Source of the DNA: Faecalicatena absiana
GTDB taxonomy: Bacteria > Bacillota > Bacilli > Lactobacillales > Lactobacillaceae
Reading direction: 5' to 3'
Length of the DNA: 64,000 nt
Assembly (NCBI GenBank): GCA_017309015.1
Contig: JAEDAG010000007.1
Span: 28,483 to 92,482 of the forward strand
Shown here: positions 28,604 through 36,730 of the stretch, piece after piece
How positions within the stretch are numbered: the stretch's first letter is position 1
How the letters are laid out: each line of letters opens with the position of its first letter
Notes under the pieces: model-generated
What the model was told of the DNA's origin: nothing
Seen by the model: the letters and a program-made list of their open reading frames with translations, nothing else
Database searches by the model: none
Made by a program: the position numbers and the translations under genes

Positions 28604-29140
28604 CTATTTCAGCACGTATTCCAGCAGGTCGCAGCTGGTTGGGCCGGTATCCTTGTAGCGGACCTTGGCGGTTGCAAAATAGTTGAAGCCATTGCGCTCA
28701 TACAGCTTGCGGGCGGGCAGGTTGCCGGACTTGCAGTCCATGCGGATGACCTTGCAGCCAAGCTGCTTGGCTGCTTCTTTGGCGTAGTTCAAGAGCACGG
28801 CTGACAAGCCCTGGCCCCGGAAGTCGGGGTGGACGGCGTACAAGTGGATGATGGCGATCTCTTTGTCGTCTTTGATTGGCGTTGGCCAGGCAAAGGGCAG
28901 GTAGATGGGGGCATTGCCCACGGTCAGCTGGCAGGCGGCCATGATGCGGTTGTCTTTCAAGCTGAGCAGGAACTGCTGCTGGTCGACGGCTTCGGCCAGG
29001 CCGTCTTGAGTAGGGTACTTGCCCCAGTGCCAACTGGGACCATATTCGTCATACACCTGGTGCCGGCAGACTTCCATATAAAAAGTGCGCACAGCCGGCT
29101 TGTCTTCGGCTTGGGCGCAGCGGTTGATTATGTTACTCAT
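28604..29140 (-). CDS. GNAT-family N-acetyltransferase
   Basis: The 178-aa protein has the GNAT acetyl-CoA loop at about residues 109-120 (VHPDFRGQGLSAVLL) and the C-terminal ARKLYERNGFNYF block typical of the family. The acceptor substrate cannot be read from sequence. It is a single gene; the ATG at 29140 lies 12 bases after AGGTAGG. It ends at a bidirectional terminator shared with the small membrane gene. Confidence 0.82.
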   Translation of the reverse strand: MSNIINRCAQAEDKPAVRTFYMEVCRHQVYDEYGPSWHWGKYPTQDGLAEAVDQQQFLLSLKDNRIMAACQLTVGNAPIYLPFAWPTPIKDDKEIAIIHLYAVHPDFRGQGLSAVLLNYAKEAAKQLGCKVIRMDCKSGNLPARKLYERNGFNYFATAKVRYKDTGPTSCDLLEYVLK

Positions 29141-29368
29141 GTTAGTTCCTACCTGTTTCTTCTATTTTTCTTGATTTTTTGTTTTGCCTTTCTTTGAGCT
29201 CCTGATGATTGACTGATTCCTCAAAGACTTAAGATATTGTTGCTCACACAAAAATAACGCCGTTAAAGCGGTTACTCTGGAAAAATTATAGCATGCATGC
29301 AAGAGCATGTACAAATATAGGCGTTAACCGTAATATAACTGAAATAATTGCAAATTGGGCACAAAAAA

Positions 29369-29390
29369 CCGGAGTCAAAATTGACTCCGG
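29369..29390 (-). terminator. Terminator of tRNA-Leu
   Basis: CCGGAGTCAA / TTGACTCCGG perfect stem, followed on the minus strand by TTTTTTG, 10 bases beyond the tRNA 3' end. Confidence 0.85.
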
Positions 29391-29400
29391 CTGTCTTTGG

Positions 29401-29486
29401 TGCGGACTAGAAGACTTGAACTTCCACGACCTAAAGCGGTCACAAGATCCTTAGTCTTGCGCGTCTGCCAATTCCGCCAAGCCCGC
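29401..29486 (-). tRNA. tRNA-Leu (anticodon AAG)
   Basis: The 86-base class II tRNA has acceptor ends GCGGGCT and AGTCCGC plus discriminator A. The anticodon stem CAAGA/TCTTG encloses CTAAGGA, which places AAG at positions 34-36. A long variable arm and TTCAAGT T-loop are present. CCA is not encoded. Confidence 0.92.
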
Positions 29487-29571
29487 AAGCACAAATATTA
29501 GTATATCAGAGGGAAAGAAAAGTGCAAGCCCTTTTTGGCAAAAAGATTTTGCGCTTTTTTCTAATAAAGGC

Positions 29572-29599
29572 TTGCTTTTTCGGCTCAGTTCCGTATAAT
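29572..29599 (+). promoter_or_regulatory. Promoter of the tRNA-Glu/tRNA-Val unit
   Basis: TTGCTT (29572-29577) and TATAAT (29594-29599) are separated by 16 bases, about 40 bases ahead of tRNA-Glu. Confidence 0.8.
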
Positions 29600-29639
29600 A
29601 ATAATCGTGCCTCGGTGAGGGACGGCAAATACAAATAAT

Positions 29640-29711
29640 GGCCCGTTGGTCAAGTGGTTAAGACACCGCCCTTTCACGGCGGTAACATGAGTTCAAATCT
29701 CGTACGGGTCA
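29640..29711 (+). tRNA. tRNA-Glu (anticodon TTC)
   Basis: 72 bases; acceptor GGCCCGT pairs with ACGGGTC, and anticodon loop CTTTCAC gives TTC. It is followed after three bases by tRNA-Val. Confidence 0.95.
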
Positions 29712-29714
29712 TAT

Positions 29715-29787
29715 GGAGGATTAGCTCAGCTGGGAGAGCATCTGCCTTACAAGCAGGAGGTCATAGGTTCGAGCCCTATATCCTCCA
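29715..29787 (+). tRNA. tRNA-Val (anticodon TAC)
   Basis: 73 bases; acceptor GGAGGAT pairs with ATCCTCC, and anticodon loop CTTACAA gives TAC. Co-transcribed with tRNA-Glu. Confidence 0.95.
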
Positions 29788-29817
29788 TTTTTTATATCAT
29801 AATCCAATATACAAGCA

Positions 29818-29849
29818 AAGCCATCATGATTTCGGTCATGATGGCTTTT
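29818..29849 (+). terminator. Terminator of the tRNA-Glu/Val unit
   Basis: AAAGCCATCATGA / TCATGATGGCTTTT stem with loop TTTCGG, convergent with the end of thrC. Confidence 0.85.
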
Positions 29850-29871
29850 GGCTTGATTTGGGTTATGGCAG

Positions 29872-31350
29872 CTAGATGCCTAAGATCTGCTTGACTTCAG
29901 CCGGCATGTCGCTGGCTTCGATGACGGTTTCCGCGCCGGTGTGGCCGAGGAACTTTTCAATTGACTTTGGCAGGTAGTGGGTAAAGTCGGTCAGCTGCTT
30001 GAGGGCTGGCATCCCCGCCCGCTTGACTTCCAAGCCGCTGATGGCGTGGTAGACCGTTTCCGGGAACTTGTAAGGCGAAGCCGTTGACAAGACGACCGTC
30101 GGGTGGGCGCCGTCCTGCTTCTTGAAGCGGTGGGCGGCCAGGGAAGCCACGGCGGTATGCGGATCGATCACGTAACCGCTGGCGGCGTAGACGCGCTTGA
30201 TTTCGCCTTCGATTTCCGCTGGGGTGGCAAAGTCAGCCACAAAGGTGCCCAGCTTCTCGTACATAGCCTTAGGAAGCTGGTAGCGGCCCTTTTCATTCAG
30301 CTCAGCCATTAGTCCCTTGACCGTTGCTGGATCCTGGCAGATGTCAAACAAGAGCCGTTCCAGGTTGGATGAGACCAGAATGTCCATTGACGGGGAGTTG
30401 GTCACGTAGAATTCCCGGTTCTTGTTGTAGATGCCGGTCTTGAAGAATTCGGTCAGGACGTTGTTCTTGTTTGAGGCGCAGATCAGCTTGCCGACCGGCA
30501 GGCCCAGCTTCTTGGCATAGTAGCCGGCCAGGATGTCGCCGAAGTTGCCCGTTGGAACGGAGAAGTTGACCAAGCCGCCCGCTTGAACGATCCCGCGCTT
30601 GACCAATTGGCCGTAAGCATAGAAGTAGTAGACGACTTGGGGCAGCAGGCGGCCGACGTTCATGGAGTTGGCGCTGGAGAAGGCGAAGCCGTGTTCGTTT
30701 AATTCGGCGCCGAATTCCTTGTCAGAGAAAATGCGCTTGACGTTGGTCTGTGCCTGGTCGAAGTTGCCTTTGACGGCGATGGCCACCGTGTTGCCGCCGG
30801 ATTCGCTGAGCATCTGCTTCAACTGGATTGGGGCCACGCCCTGGTAAGGGTAGAAGACGATGACTCTGGTCTTTTCCAGCTGGCTAAAGCCGCGCATGGC
30901 CGCGGTCCCAGTGTCCCCGGAAGTGGCGGTCAGAATGACGATCTCATGGCTGTCCTTTTGGATCTCCAAGGCGGTCTTCATCAAGCGGGGCAGGCATTGC
31001 AGGGCAATATCCTTAAAGGCCAGGGTTGGGCCGTGGAAGAGCTCCAAGAAGTAATTGCCGCCGCGTTCTTCAGAAACCGGGGCGATGCGGTCGTCATCCC
31101 ATTGGTCGCCATAGGCGCCCTTGACGATTTCATGCAGCTGCTCAGGACTGTAATCAGTCAAAAAGCGGCTGAGCACTTTTTCAGCCAGCTCCTGATAGGA
31201 AAGGCTGAACAGGTCTTTGAGCTCGTCTTCAGTAAAGGCTGCGGGGAATTCTTCGGGCACGAACAAGCCACCGTCAGGGGCCAGGCCCTGAATAATGGCT
31301 TGAGCGGCTGAAACTTGCCAGTCATGGCTGCGAGTACTGCGATAAATCAT
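29872..31350 (-). CDS. thrC: Threonine synthase
   Basis: ThrC converts O-phosphohomoserine to threonine with PLP. The 492-aa protein is of the longer fungal/gamma-proteobacterial type, with an N-terminal RSTRSHDWQVSAAQAI block and the PLP lysine in HGPTLAFKDIALQ. TATSGDTGTAAMRGF is the phosphate-binding segment. AGGAGGTACC directly precedes the ATG at 31350. It is divergent from thrB across 183 bases. No homoserine dehydrogenase lies nearby in the window. Confidence 0.92.
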   Translation of the reverse strand: MIYRSTRSHDWQVSAAQAIIQGLAPDGGLFVPEEFPAAFTEDELKDLFSLSYQELAEKVLSRFLTDYSPEQLHEIVKGAYGDQWDDDRIAPVSEERGGNYFLELFHGPTLAFKDIALQCLPRLMKTALEIQKDSHEIVILTATSGDTGTAAMRGFSQLEKTRVIVFYPYQGVAPIQLKQMLSESGGNTVAIAVKGNFDQAQTNVKRIFSDKEFGAELNEHGFAFSSANSMNVGRLLPQVVYYFYAYGQLVKRGIVQAGGLVNFSVPTGNFGDILAGYYAKKLGLPVGKLICASNKNNVLTEFFKTGIYNKNREFYVTNSPSMDILVSSNLERLLFDICQDPATVKGLMAELNEKGRYQLPKAMYEKLGTFVADFATPAEIEGEIKRVYAASGYVIDPHTAVASLAAHRFKKQDGAHPTVVLSTASPYKFPETVYHAISGLEVKRAGMPALKQLTDFTHYLPKSIEKFLGHTGAETVIEASDMPAEVKQILGI

Positions 31351-31533
31351 GGTACCTCCTGATTTTTAATAAAAGTAACGAAATCATAAATATCATTAAA
31401 TTTTGGTGTTGTTGACTCAATTATAACGGCTTAAGCATTTTTCTAAAAGGCTAAGCATGATAAAATGATTAAAATGCGACCGCAAGGTCCAACTGTCAAT
31501 TTTTGTATTTATAAATCGAGGTAAGAAAAAGCA

Positions 31534-32400
31534 ATGAAGATTAAGGTTCCCGCATCAAGTGCCAATCTTGGCCCTGGCTTTGACTCTATCGGGATTGCGA
31601 TTTCCCTGTATTTGACCATTGAGGTGCTGGGCGAAACGAGCCACTGGTACGTTGACCACCAGATGACTGACATCCCTCATGACGAAACGAACATGATCGT
31701 CGCTTCCGCATTGAAGGTGAAGCCGGACTTGCCGCCGCACAAGCTGCGCGTCTACTCAGACATTCCGCTGGCTCACGGCCTAGGCTCAAGCTCCAGTGCC
31801 ATCGTGGGCGGGATTGAGATTGCTGACCGCTTGGGCCACTTGGGCTTGGAAGACCACGAAAAGATTGAGATGGCCGCGCAGATGGAAGGGCACCCGGATA
31901 ACGTGGCGCCAACCATTCTGGGCAGCCTGGTTGTCGGCTGCAAGGTCCACGGGCACTTTACCGCGGTTAAGGCGCCGGTACCGCCTTTTGCCTTGATTGC
32001 CTACATTCCTGCCTACAATTTAAAGACCAGCGACTCCCGGGCCGTTTTGCCCAAGAGCCTGACTTTCGCGGACGCGGTGCAGGCCAGCGCCGTCGCCAAT
32101 ACGGCCGTGGCCGCGCTTTTTGCCCAAGATTACCAGAAGGCCGGGGAATTGATGGAGAGCGACCTCTTCCATGAGCGCTACAGAAGCCAATTGGTGCCGG
32201 AACTGGAGATTATCCGCAACGTGGGCCACAAGCATGGAGCCATTGCCACTTACTTGTCCGGTGCCGGTCCAACGGTCATGAGCCTGGTTGACCCGCAGCA
32301 CATCAATGACTTCGTCAACGGGGTCAGAGAGGCTGGGTTAAAGGATGAAATCCGCCGTCTGGAAGTTGCCCCGACTGGGGTCAAGTATCTGGAAGACTAG
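31534..32400 (+). CDS. thrB: Homoserine kinase
   Basis: This GHMP-family kinase of 288 aa phosphorylates homoserine, the substrate-forming step for ThrC. VPASSANLGPGFDSIG is the N-terminal signature, PLAHGLGSSSSAIVGG (about residues 77-92) the ATP loop, and LSGAGPTVMSLV the C-terminal glycine-rich motif. It is divergent from thrC with a shared AT-rich promoter region. I saw no T-box leader. A terminator follows. Confidence 0.92.
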   Translation: MKIKVPASSANLGPGFDSIGIAISLYLTIEVLGETSHWYVDHQMTDIPHDETNMIVASALKVKPDLPPHKLRVYSDIPLAHGLGSSSSAIVGGIEIADRLGHLGLEDHEKIEMAAQMEGHPDNVAPTILGSLVVGCKVHGHFTAVKAPVPPFALIAYIPAYNLKTSDSRAVLPKSLTFADAVQASAVANTAVAALFAQDYQKAGELMESDLFHERYRSQLVPELEIIRNVGHKHGAIATYLSGAGPTVMSLVDPQHINDFVNGVREAGLKDEIRRLEVAPTGVKYLED

Positions 32401-32410
32401 TTAGGGATGC

Positions 32411-32446
32411 AAAGCTCCTGCTGACAAGACGTCGGCAGGAGTTTTT
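32411..32446 (+). terminator. Terminator of thrB
   Basis: AAGCTCCTGC / GCAGGAGTTTTT hairpin, extended by GAC/GTC, 11 bases past the stop. Confidence 0.85.
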
Positions 32447-32479
32447 GCGTTGTGCGGAGCGTATTTTTGGGAAACGCGT

Positions 32480-32516
32480 CAGTAGGGTACTATTAGGTGC
32501 GAATATGTACCTATAG
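32480..32516. repeat. Degenerate solitary copy of the 42-bp repeat family (tentative)
   Basis: CAGTAGGGTACTATTAGGTG resembles the AGTTGGGTACTTTTAGGGG core of the arrays near 42.9 kb and is followed by a short inverted GTACCTA. It lies in the 317-base gap between thrB and tRNA-Lys. The similarity is modest. Confidence 0.3.
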
Positions 32517-32648
32517 AAAATAGCTTCGAAAAGAGTGGGTTGCTGCAGCTTTTTTCACAAGTTCAGGCCAAAAAATCCTTTTGTCGCGGGAATTTTAAGC
32601 TAAAATAAGGGGGAAAGATGGAAATTTGCAATTTTTTGAAGAAAGGTC

Positions 32649-32676
32649 TTGCATTGGCCTAGTATTTCTGTATAAT
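32649..32676 (+). promoter_or_regulatory. Promoter of the tRNA-Lys pair
   Basis: TTGCAT (32649-32654) and TATAAT (32671-32676) with a 16-base spacer, about 40 bases ahead of the first tRNA-Lys. Confidence 0.8.
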
Positions 32677-32717
32677 AAATAAATGTCGGTTGACGAAAAG
32701 TCAGCCGCAACCCATTC

Positions 32718-32790
32718 GGGTCGTTAGCTCAGCTGGCAGAGCACCGGACTCTTAATCCGGGTGTCCAGGGTTCGATCCCCTGACGACCCA
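32718..32790 (+). tRNA. tRNA-Lys (anticodon CTT), first copy
   Basis: 73 bases; acceptor GGGTCGT/ACGACCC, anticodon stem CCGGA/TCCGG, loop CTCTTAA giving CTT. Confidence 0.95.
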
Positions 32791-32826
32791 TCCATGCTTC
32801 GGCGTGAACAATCAAATAACCCATTT

Positions 32827-32899
32827 GGGTCGTTAGCTCAGCTGGCAGAGCACCGGACTCTTAATCCGGGTGTCCAGGGTTCGATCCCCTGACGACCCA
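32827..32899 (+). tRNA. tRNA-Lys (anticodon CTT), second copy
   Basis: Identical to the first copy over 73 bases, 36 bases downstream. A tandem duplication within one transcription unit. Confidence 0.95.
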
Positions 32900-32902
32900 T
32901 CG

Positions 32903-32936
32903 CAGAACATCAAGCATTGCTTGGTGTTCTTTTTTT
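32903..32936 (+). terminator. Terminator of the tRNA-Lys unit
   Basis: AGAACATCAAGC / GCTTGGTGTTCT hairpin with an ATT loop followed by TTTTTTT. Confidence 0.85.
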
Positions 32937-33138
32937 GCTTTTCAGCCATGTAACAGAAGGTAAAATTCAGGGCAATTGCGGGTTAAAAATGGGTGAAGCG
33001 GGTCCTTTTTTGCCCAAAAATCAGGAAAAAAGGGGCAGATTTTCCCAATTTTCTCCAGAAGAAAGCCCTTTCACGTCACTTTAGGTCCAATCGTCCAAAA
33101 GCTTGGGCAAGTAAGGCAGGGGGCCGCTTTTTTCGGCA

Positions 33139-33170
33139 AATGTTACAAAAAAGTCCGGTTTTGTAACATT
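33139..33170 (+). promoter_or_regulatory. Perfect 12-bp inverted repeat upstream of the Apf-like gene
   Basis: AATGTTACAAAA (33139-33150) and TTTTGTAACATT (33159-33170) are perfect complements separated by 8 bases. They sit about 145 bases before the start codon in the otherwise gene-free stretch 32900-33314. It looks like a regulator site. The half-site TGTAAC resembles the WalR-type element, but the spacing and orientation differ. The regulator is unknown. Confidence 0.5.
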
Positions 33171-33260
33171 CTCTTAACTCTCCCGTCACTTGCTTGGAAT
33201 TATTTTGCAACTTTCCCCTGTTACTATATTCATTGTCAGGAATGACATATACGAGTTACG

Positions 33261-33299
33261 GCAGGGCGCTACCGCAGATGCGGCCAGAGGACCCTGCCA
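33261..33299 (+). promoter_or_regulatory. Structured 5' leader of the Apf-like gene
   Basis: GGCAGGG and CCCTGCC close a stem around about 25 bases immediately ahead of the AAGGAG ribosome site, so the mRNA leader can fold just upstream of translation start. It may stabilise the transcript, as expected of a highly expressed surface gene. This is inference. Confidence 0.4.
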
Positions 33300-33314
33300 C
33301 AAAGGAGAATTTTT

Positions 33315-34100
33315 TTGAACATCAAATCTAACGTACTTAAATCAGTATTTGCTGCAGGCTTGGCTTTGACTGGCGTGGCAGCGATCAGCTTAGGCACGAA
33401 TGGTCAAGCGGACGCAGCCACTGTTGGTGGAACTGTTACCGTTGACTACATTGATGGACAATCAATTGCCACCTGGAGTAATTACGAAAATGCCAAAGTT
33501 ACCGGTTCAGCCAAGGACGGCAGTTCATGGACTGTCTTAAAGACTGCCAAGGACCTTTCCGGTCACAAGTGGTACAAGATCGGGGCTGGTCAATGGATCT
33601 TGGCCAAGTACACCCACGATGCTGCCGCTTCATCAAACACGACTAACAGCACTGCAAGCAGCGCCAACAACTACAGCTACAAGTCAAACGCTGCGTCAAA
33701 CACGCAAAGCTACAGCTACAGCAACAACTCAAATGCTTCAAGCTATGCAAACTACGGCTCAAGCTCAAATGCTTCAAGCTACTCAAATACCAGCTCTAAC
33801 TACTCAAATAGCTACAGCTCAGCCGCAAATACCTCATCATCAGCTTCATCAACGACTTCAAGCTCATCAGCTTCTTCATCAGAATCAGCTGCCAAGGCTT
33901 GGATCGCCAACAAGGAAAGCGGTGGCTCATACACTGCCTCAAACGGCAACTACTACGGCAAGTACCAACTTTCACGCAGCCTCTTGGGTGGCAACACTTC
34001 AGCCGCAGCTCAAGAAGCCGCAGCCGACAGCTACGTTGCAAGCCGCTACGGCTCATGGACTGCAGCCAAGTCCTTCTGGGAAGCTAACGGCTGGTACTAA
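33315..34100 (+). CDS. Secreted Apf-like (aggregation-promoting factor) surface protein
   Basis: This is a 261-aa secreted protein. Translation starts at TTG (33315) after AAAGGAGAA. Residues 1-34 form a signal peptide ending in a GQADAA-type cleavage region. An SH3-like beta domain follows (about 35-98), then a long Ser/Asn/Tyr/Ala-rich linker (about 99-195) and a conserved C-terminal domain beginning AKAWIANKESGGSY. That domain is typical of Apf proteins and related to lysozyme-like or transglycosylase-like folds, with a catalytic-type Glu in KESGG. The family influences cell shape and aggregation. The exact activity here is not shown. Confidence 0.85.
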   Translation: MNIKSNVLKSVFAAGLALTGVAAISLGTNGQADAATVGGTVTVDYIDGQSIATWSNYENAKVTGSAKDGSSWTVLKTAKDLSGHKWYKIGAGQWILAKYTHDAAASSNTTNSTASSANNYSYKSNAASNTQSYSYSNNSNASSYANYGSSSNASSYSNTSSNYSNSYSSAANTSSSASSTTSSSSASSSESAAKAWIANKESGGSYTASNGNYYGKYQLSRSLLGGNTSAAAQEAAADSYVASRYGSWTAAKSFWEANGWY

Positions 34101-34144
34101 GCCTAAAATTTATTAGCTGATCTAAAACTTAATAATCTAGAGCA

Positions 34145-34173
34145 AAGTCCAAGCCTTTAAGCTTGGGCTTTTT
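34145..34173 (+). terminator. Terminator of the Apf-like gene
   Basis: AGTCCAAGC / GCTTGGGCT hairpin followed by TTTTT. Confidence 0.8.
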
Positions 34174-34271
34174 CTCTGCAAAAAACAGACAATTTGCCGT
34201 AGAAAGAACACCCGTGTTATAATAAAATTGCGGGAATATTAGGAAAGATTAGAAGAACTGAGGTTTAACGG

Positions 34272-35168
34272 ATGAAGAAAATCGTCAAGACGGCTTTGAT
34301 CGCTTTGCTGGCCAGCGCGGGCTTCGCGGCCATGCAAGCAGCGCCAGCACAAGCGGCTGCTTATTCCAAGGCCCGCTTCACGCTGCCGAAGGGCTACACG
34401 AAGGCCAATCTGAAGAAGGCGTACCTGTATTCAGAAATGCCCAAGTCCCAGCAGAAGAAGTGGCTCAAGAACAAGAAAAATGCTGCCTGGCTAAAGAAGT
34501 GGCGCAAGATCAACGTCAAGGGGATGAAGGCCAATACTTTTGACCAAAAAGGCCAAGGCGAGTCGGCTAAGGACAACAAGACCGTCGTGACCCTGAAGAA
34601 TGGCCAGGTGGCGCCGGGCCAAGCCAAGACCTTGGCAACTTACTCTCTGCGCCTCATCAACGATGCCCGGGGCAAGATGGGCTTGCCCAAGTGGAAGTAC
34701 AGCAAGGGCAGCCAGACGCTGGCCAAGTACATTGCGGCCGAATACGTGGCCAACAAGAAGACGATCGCGACCGGCCACTACGTGCCAGGAATCGTCCGGG
34801 CCTGCAACAAGGCAGGCCTTCGCCTGCCTGGCAACTACAACTACCTTGAAGACATGGCGGGCTTCAAGGATGGCAAGCTGGTGACCATGACGGCCATGAA
34901 GAAGGACATCTACTTTGGCTTGAAGACGATGGTTTTTGGCTACCGGGCCGCCAATCTGGCCAAGGTCAGCCAGCTCAGCCAGTACGGGGAATGGTCCCAC
35001 GCCGGTGACTTGATGAACACCCAAGGCGGTCATTATGATGGCGACTGGGACTACTACGGCTTCTCCGTTTCTTATACTGGCGGAACTTACTCCCTGCACT
35101 ACATCGGCGTGCCAAGCCACTTGAAGTGGGCCTACGGCGGCGCCTACTGGGGCAAGTTTAAGGCCTAG
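34272..35168 (+). CDS. Secreted CAP/SEC10-PgrA-type surface protein
   Basis: The 298-aa protein has a signal peptide (MKKIVKTALIALLASAGFAA, cleavage after about residue 29). A basic Lys-rich segment follows, then a domain that resembles the SCP/CAP-like region of SEC10/PgrA surface-exclusion proteins (LRLINDARGKMGLPKWKYSK, then a His-bearing TGHYVPG). There is no LPXTG anchor. A TATAAT box lies about 40 bases before the start. In related bacteria such domains occur on conjugation-exclusion proteins and many secreted proteins of unknown role, so no specific function is claimed. Confidence 0.7.
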   Translation: MKKIVKTALIALLASAGFAAMQAAPAQAAAYSKARFTLPKGYTKANLKKAYLYSEMPKSQQKKWLKNKKNAAWLKKWRKINVKGMKANTFDQKGQGESAKDNKTVVTLKNGQVAPGQAKTLATYSLRLINDARGKMGLPKWKYSKGSQTLAKYIAAEYVANKKTIATGHYVPGIVRACNKAGLRLPGNYNYLEDMAGFKDGKLVTMTAMKKDIYFGLKTMVFGYRAANLAKVSQLSQYGEWSHAGDLMNTQGGHYDGDWDYYGFSVSYTGGTYSLHYIGVPSHLKWAYGGAYWGKFKA

Positions 35169-35183
35169 GGAAAAATCGCGGCC

Positions 35184-35223
35184 AAAAAAGGCATGAATCC
35201 AAGCAATTGGATTCATGCCTTTT
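35184..35223. terminator. Bidirectional terminator between the CAP-like gene and galT
   Basis: AAAAGGCATGAATCC / GGATTCATGCCTTTT perfect stem; T runs on both strands; convergent genes. Confidence 0.9.
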
Positions 35224-35233
35224 AATTTCCGGC

Positions 35234-36706
35234 TTAATTATTTTCAGCGCCAATCGTGGCTAAAAACTTTTGCCAGCCTGCCTCGCCGGCCGCATCGGCT
35301 TTGTAGACGCCAGCATCGGCGAGGACTTGGTCAAAGATGTCAAGCAGCTCATGCTGCAGGATTTCATCAACGTTTTGCTGGCTAATGTCTGGGTGCTTTG
35401 CTTGCAGCTGCTTAGCCCATGGCAGGTGGATCTCAGCGATTTGGTTGTCCTGGCCAAGCAGGTATTTCTTGACCTCGCCCAGTTCGCCCTTCAGACGGCC
35501 TGGCAGGATGGCCCGGCCCATGACTTCAATCAAGCCGATGTTCTCCTTCTTGATGTGCCACTTGTCCTGGTGCGGGTGGAAGATGCCCAGAGGGTATTGC
35601 TCGCTAGTGTTGTTATCGCGCAGAACCAGCTCTAAGACATATTCATCCCCGTCCTTGTGGGCAATTGGCGTGACTGTATGGTGGCGGGCAGTTTTGTCTT
35701 CGGCCACAATCCCCAGGTCGGGATCGCTGTACTTTTGCCAGGATTTGATAATCTTAGTCCCCAGTTCAATCAAGGCTTCAGTATCCTGGCTGATCAAGCG
35801 GATGTCGCTCATTGGCCAGTCGACGATGCCGCCGTGGACTGCTGGGTAGCCGGCAAAAGTGAGCTCCTCCTTGATTGCCGCGTTCATCATTGGGAAGCGG
35901 TGACCACCGCCCTGGTAGTGCTCATGCGACAGGAGCGACCCGCCGACGATTGGCAGGTCAGCATTTGACCCGACCATGTAGTGGGGGAAGGTCTTAACGA
36001 TTTCCAGCAGGTTGATTAGAGTCTGCTGGTTGATGACCATTGGCTCATGAATTTGGTCCAAGAAGATGCAGTGCTCGTTGAAGTAGGCATAAGGGGAGTA
36101 CTGCATCCCCCATTTCTCCCCGCCGATATTGATCCGGATAATCCGCAGGTTGCTTCTGGCGTTCTTCCCATAGTCGCCCAAGTAGCCTTCGTTTTCCAGG
36201 CACAGGTCGCATTTCGGGTAGTCAGCATCCTTCTTTTTGGCAGCGGCGGCAATGGCTTTAGGATCCTTTTCCGGCTTGGAGAGGTTGATCGTGACTTCCA
36301 GCGGGTGCCCATAGGAACTGTTGCCAGAGAAGACGATGTTCTTGGCAATCGCGGTCTTCTTGACGTAGTTGTTGTGGGTACAGAGATCGTAGAACCAGTC
36401 CGTGGCTGCCTTTGGGTTTTCATCGTACTTGTTCCAGAAAAGCTCGTTGACCTTGCTTGGGGCAGGGGTTAAAAAATCGGCCAGCTGGTCAGCCAGGATC
36501 TCCCGGCTGGTCGCGTCGTCTGGAATCTTGCCGCGCTTGACGGCCAGATCAACCAGCTGCAGCAAGGCTTCTTCATCAGAAGCAGCCTCGCTGTCAACGT
36601 CCCCGTCGCCAACCAAGGCCTGCACCCGGTTAAAGAGGTAGACCCGGTCCAGTTCTTGATAATCGTTAGCAGCGATAATTTTTTGCACGAAGTTCTCAAT
36701 CAGCAT
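35234..36706 (-). CDS. galT: Galactose-1-phosphate uridylyltransferase
   Basis: GalT exchanges UMP between UDP-glucose and galactose-1-phosphate in the Leloir pathway. The 490-aa protein is the long Gram-positive form (GalT class II). Visible blocks include KCDLCLENEGYLGDYGKNAR and LSHEHYQGGGHRFPM, a His-rich region. The ATG at 36706 lies 24 bases past galK and the two form one unit. Confidence 0.92.
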   Translation of the reverse strand: MLIENFVQKIIAANDYQELDRVYLFNRVQALVGDGDVDSEAASDEEALLQLVDLAVKRGKIPDDATSREILADQLADFLTPAPSKVNELFWNKYDENPKAATDWFYDLCTHNNYVKKTAIAKNIVFSGNSSYGHPLEVTINLSKPEKDPKAIAAAAKKKDADYPKCDLCLENEGYLGDYGKNARSNLRIIRINIGGEKWGMQYSPYAYFNEHCIFLDQIHEPMVINQQTLINLLEIVKTFPHYMVGSNADLPIVGGSLLSHEHYQGGGHRFPMMNAAIKEELTFAGYPAVHGGIVDWPMSDIRLISQDTEALIELGTKIIKSWQKYSDPDLGIVAEDKTARHHTVTPIAHKDGDEYVLELVLRDNNTSEQYPLGIFHPHQDKWHIKKENIGLIEVMGRAILPGRLKGELGEVKKYLLGQDNQIAEIHLPWAKQLQAKHPDISQQNVDEILQHELLDIFDQVLADAGVYKADAAGEAGWQKFLATIGAENN

Positions 36707-36730
36707 TTTGCTTTCTTGTCTCCTTAGTTC

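Noticed and set aside
31351-31533. T-box or other riboswitch between thrC and thrB
   Set aside because: I found no T-box sequence or antiterminator/terminator pair in the 183-base gap.
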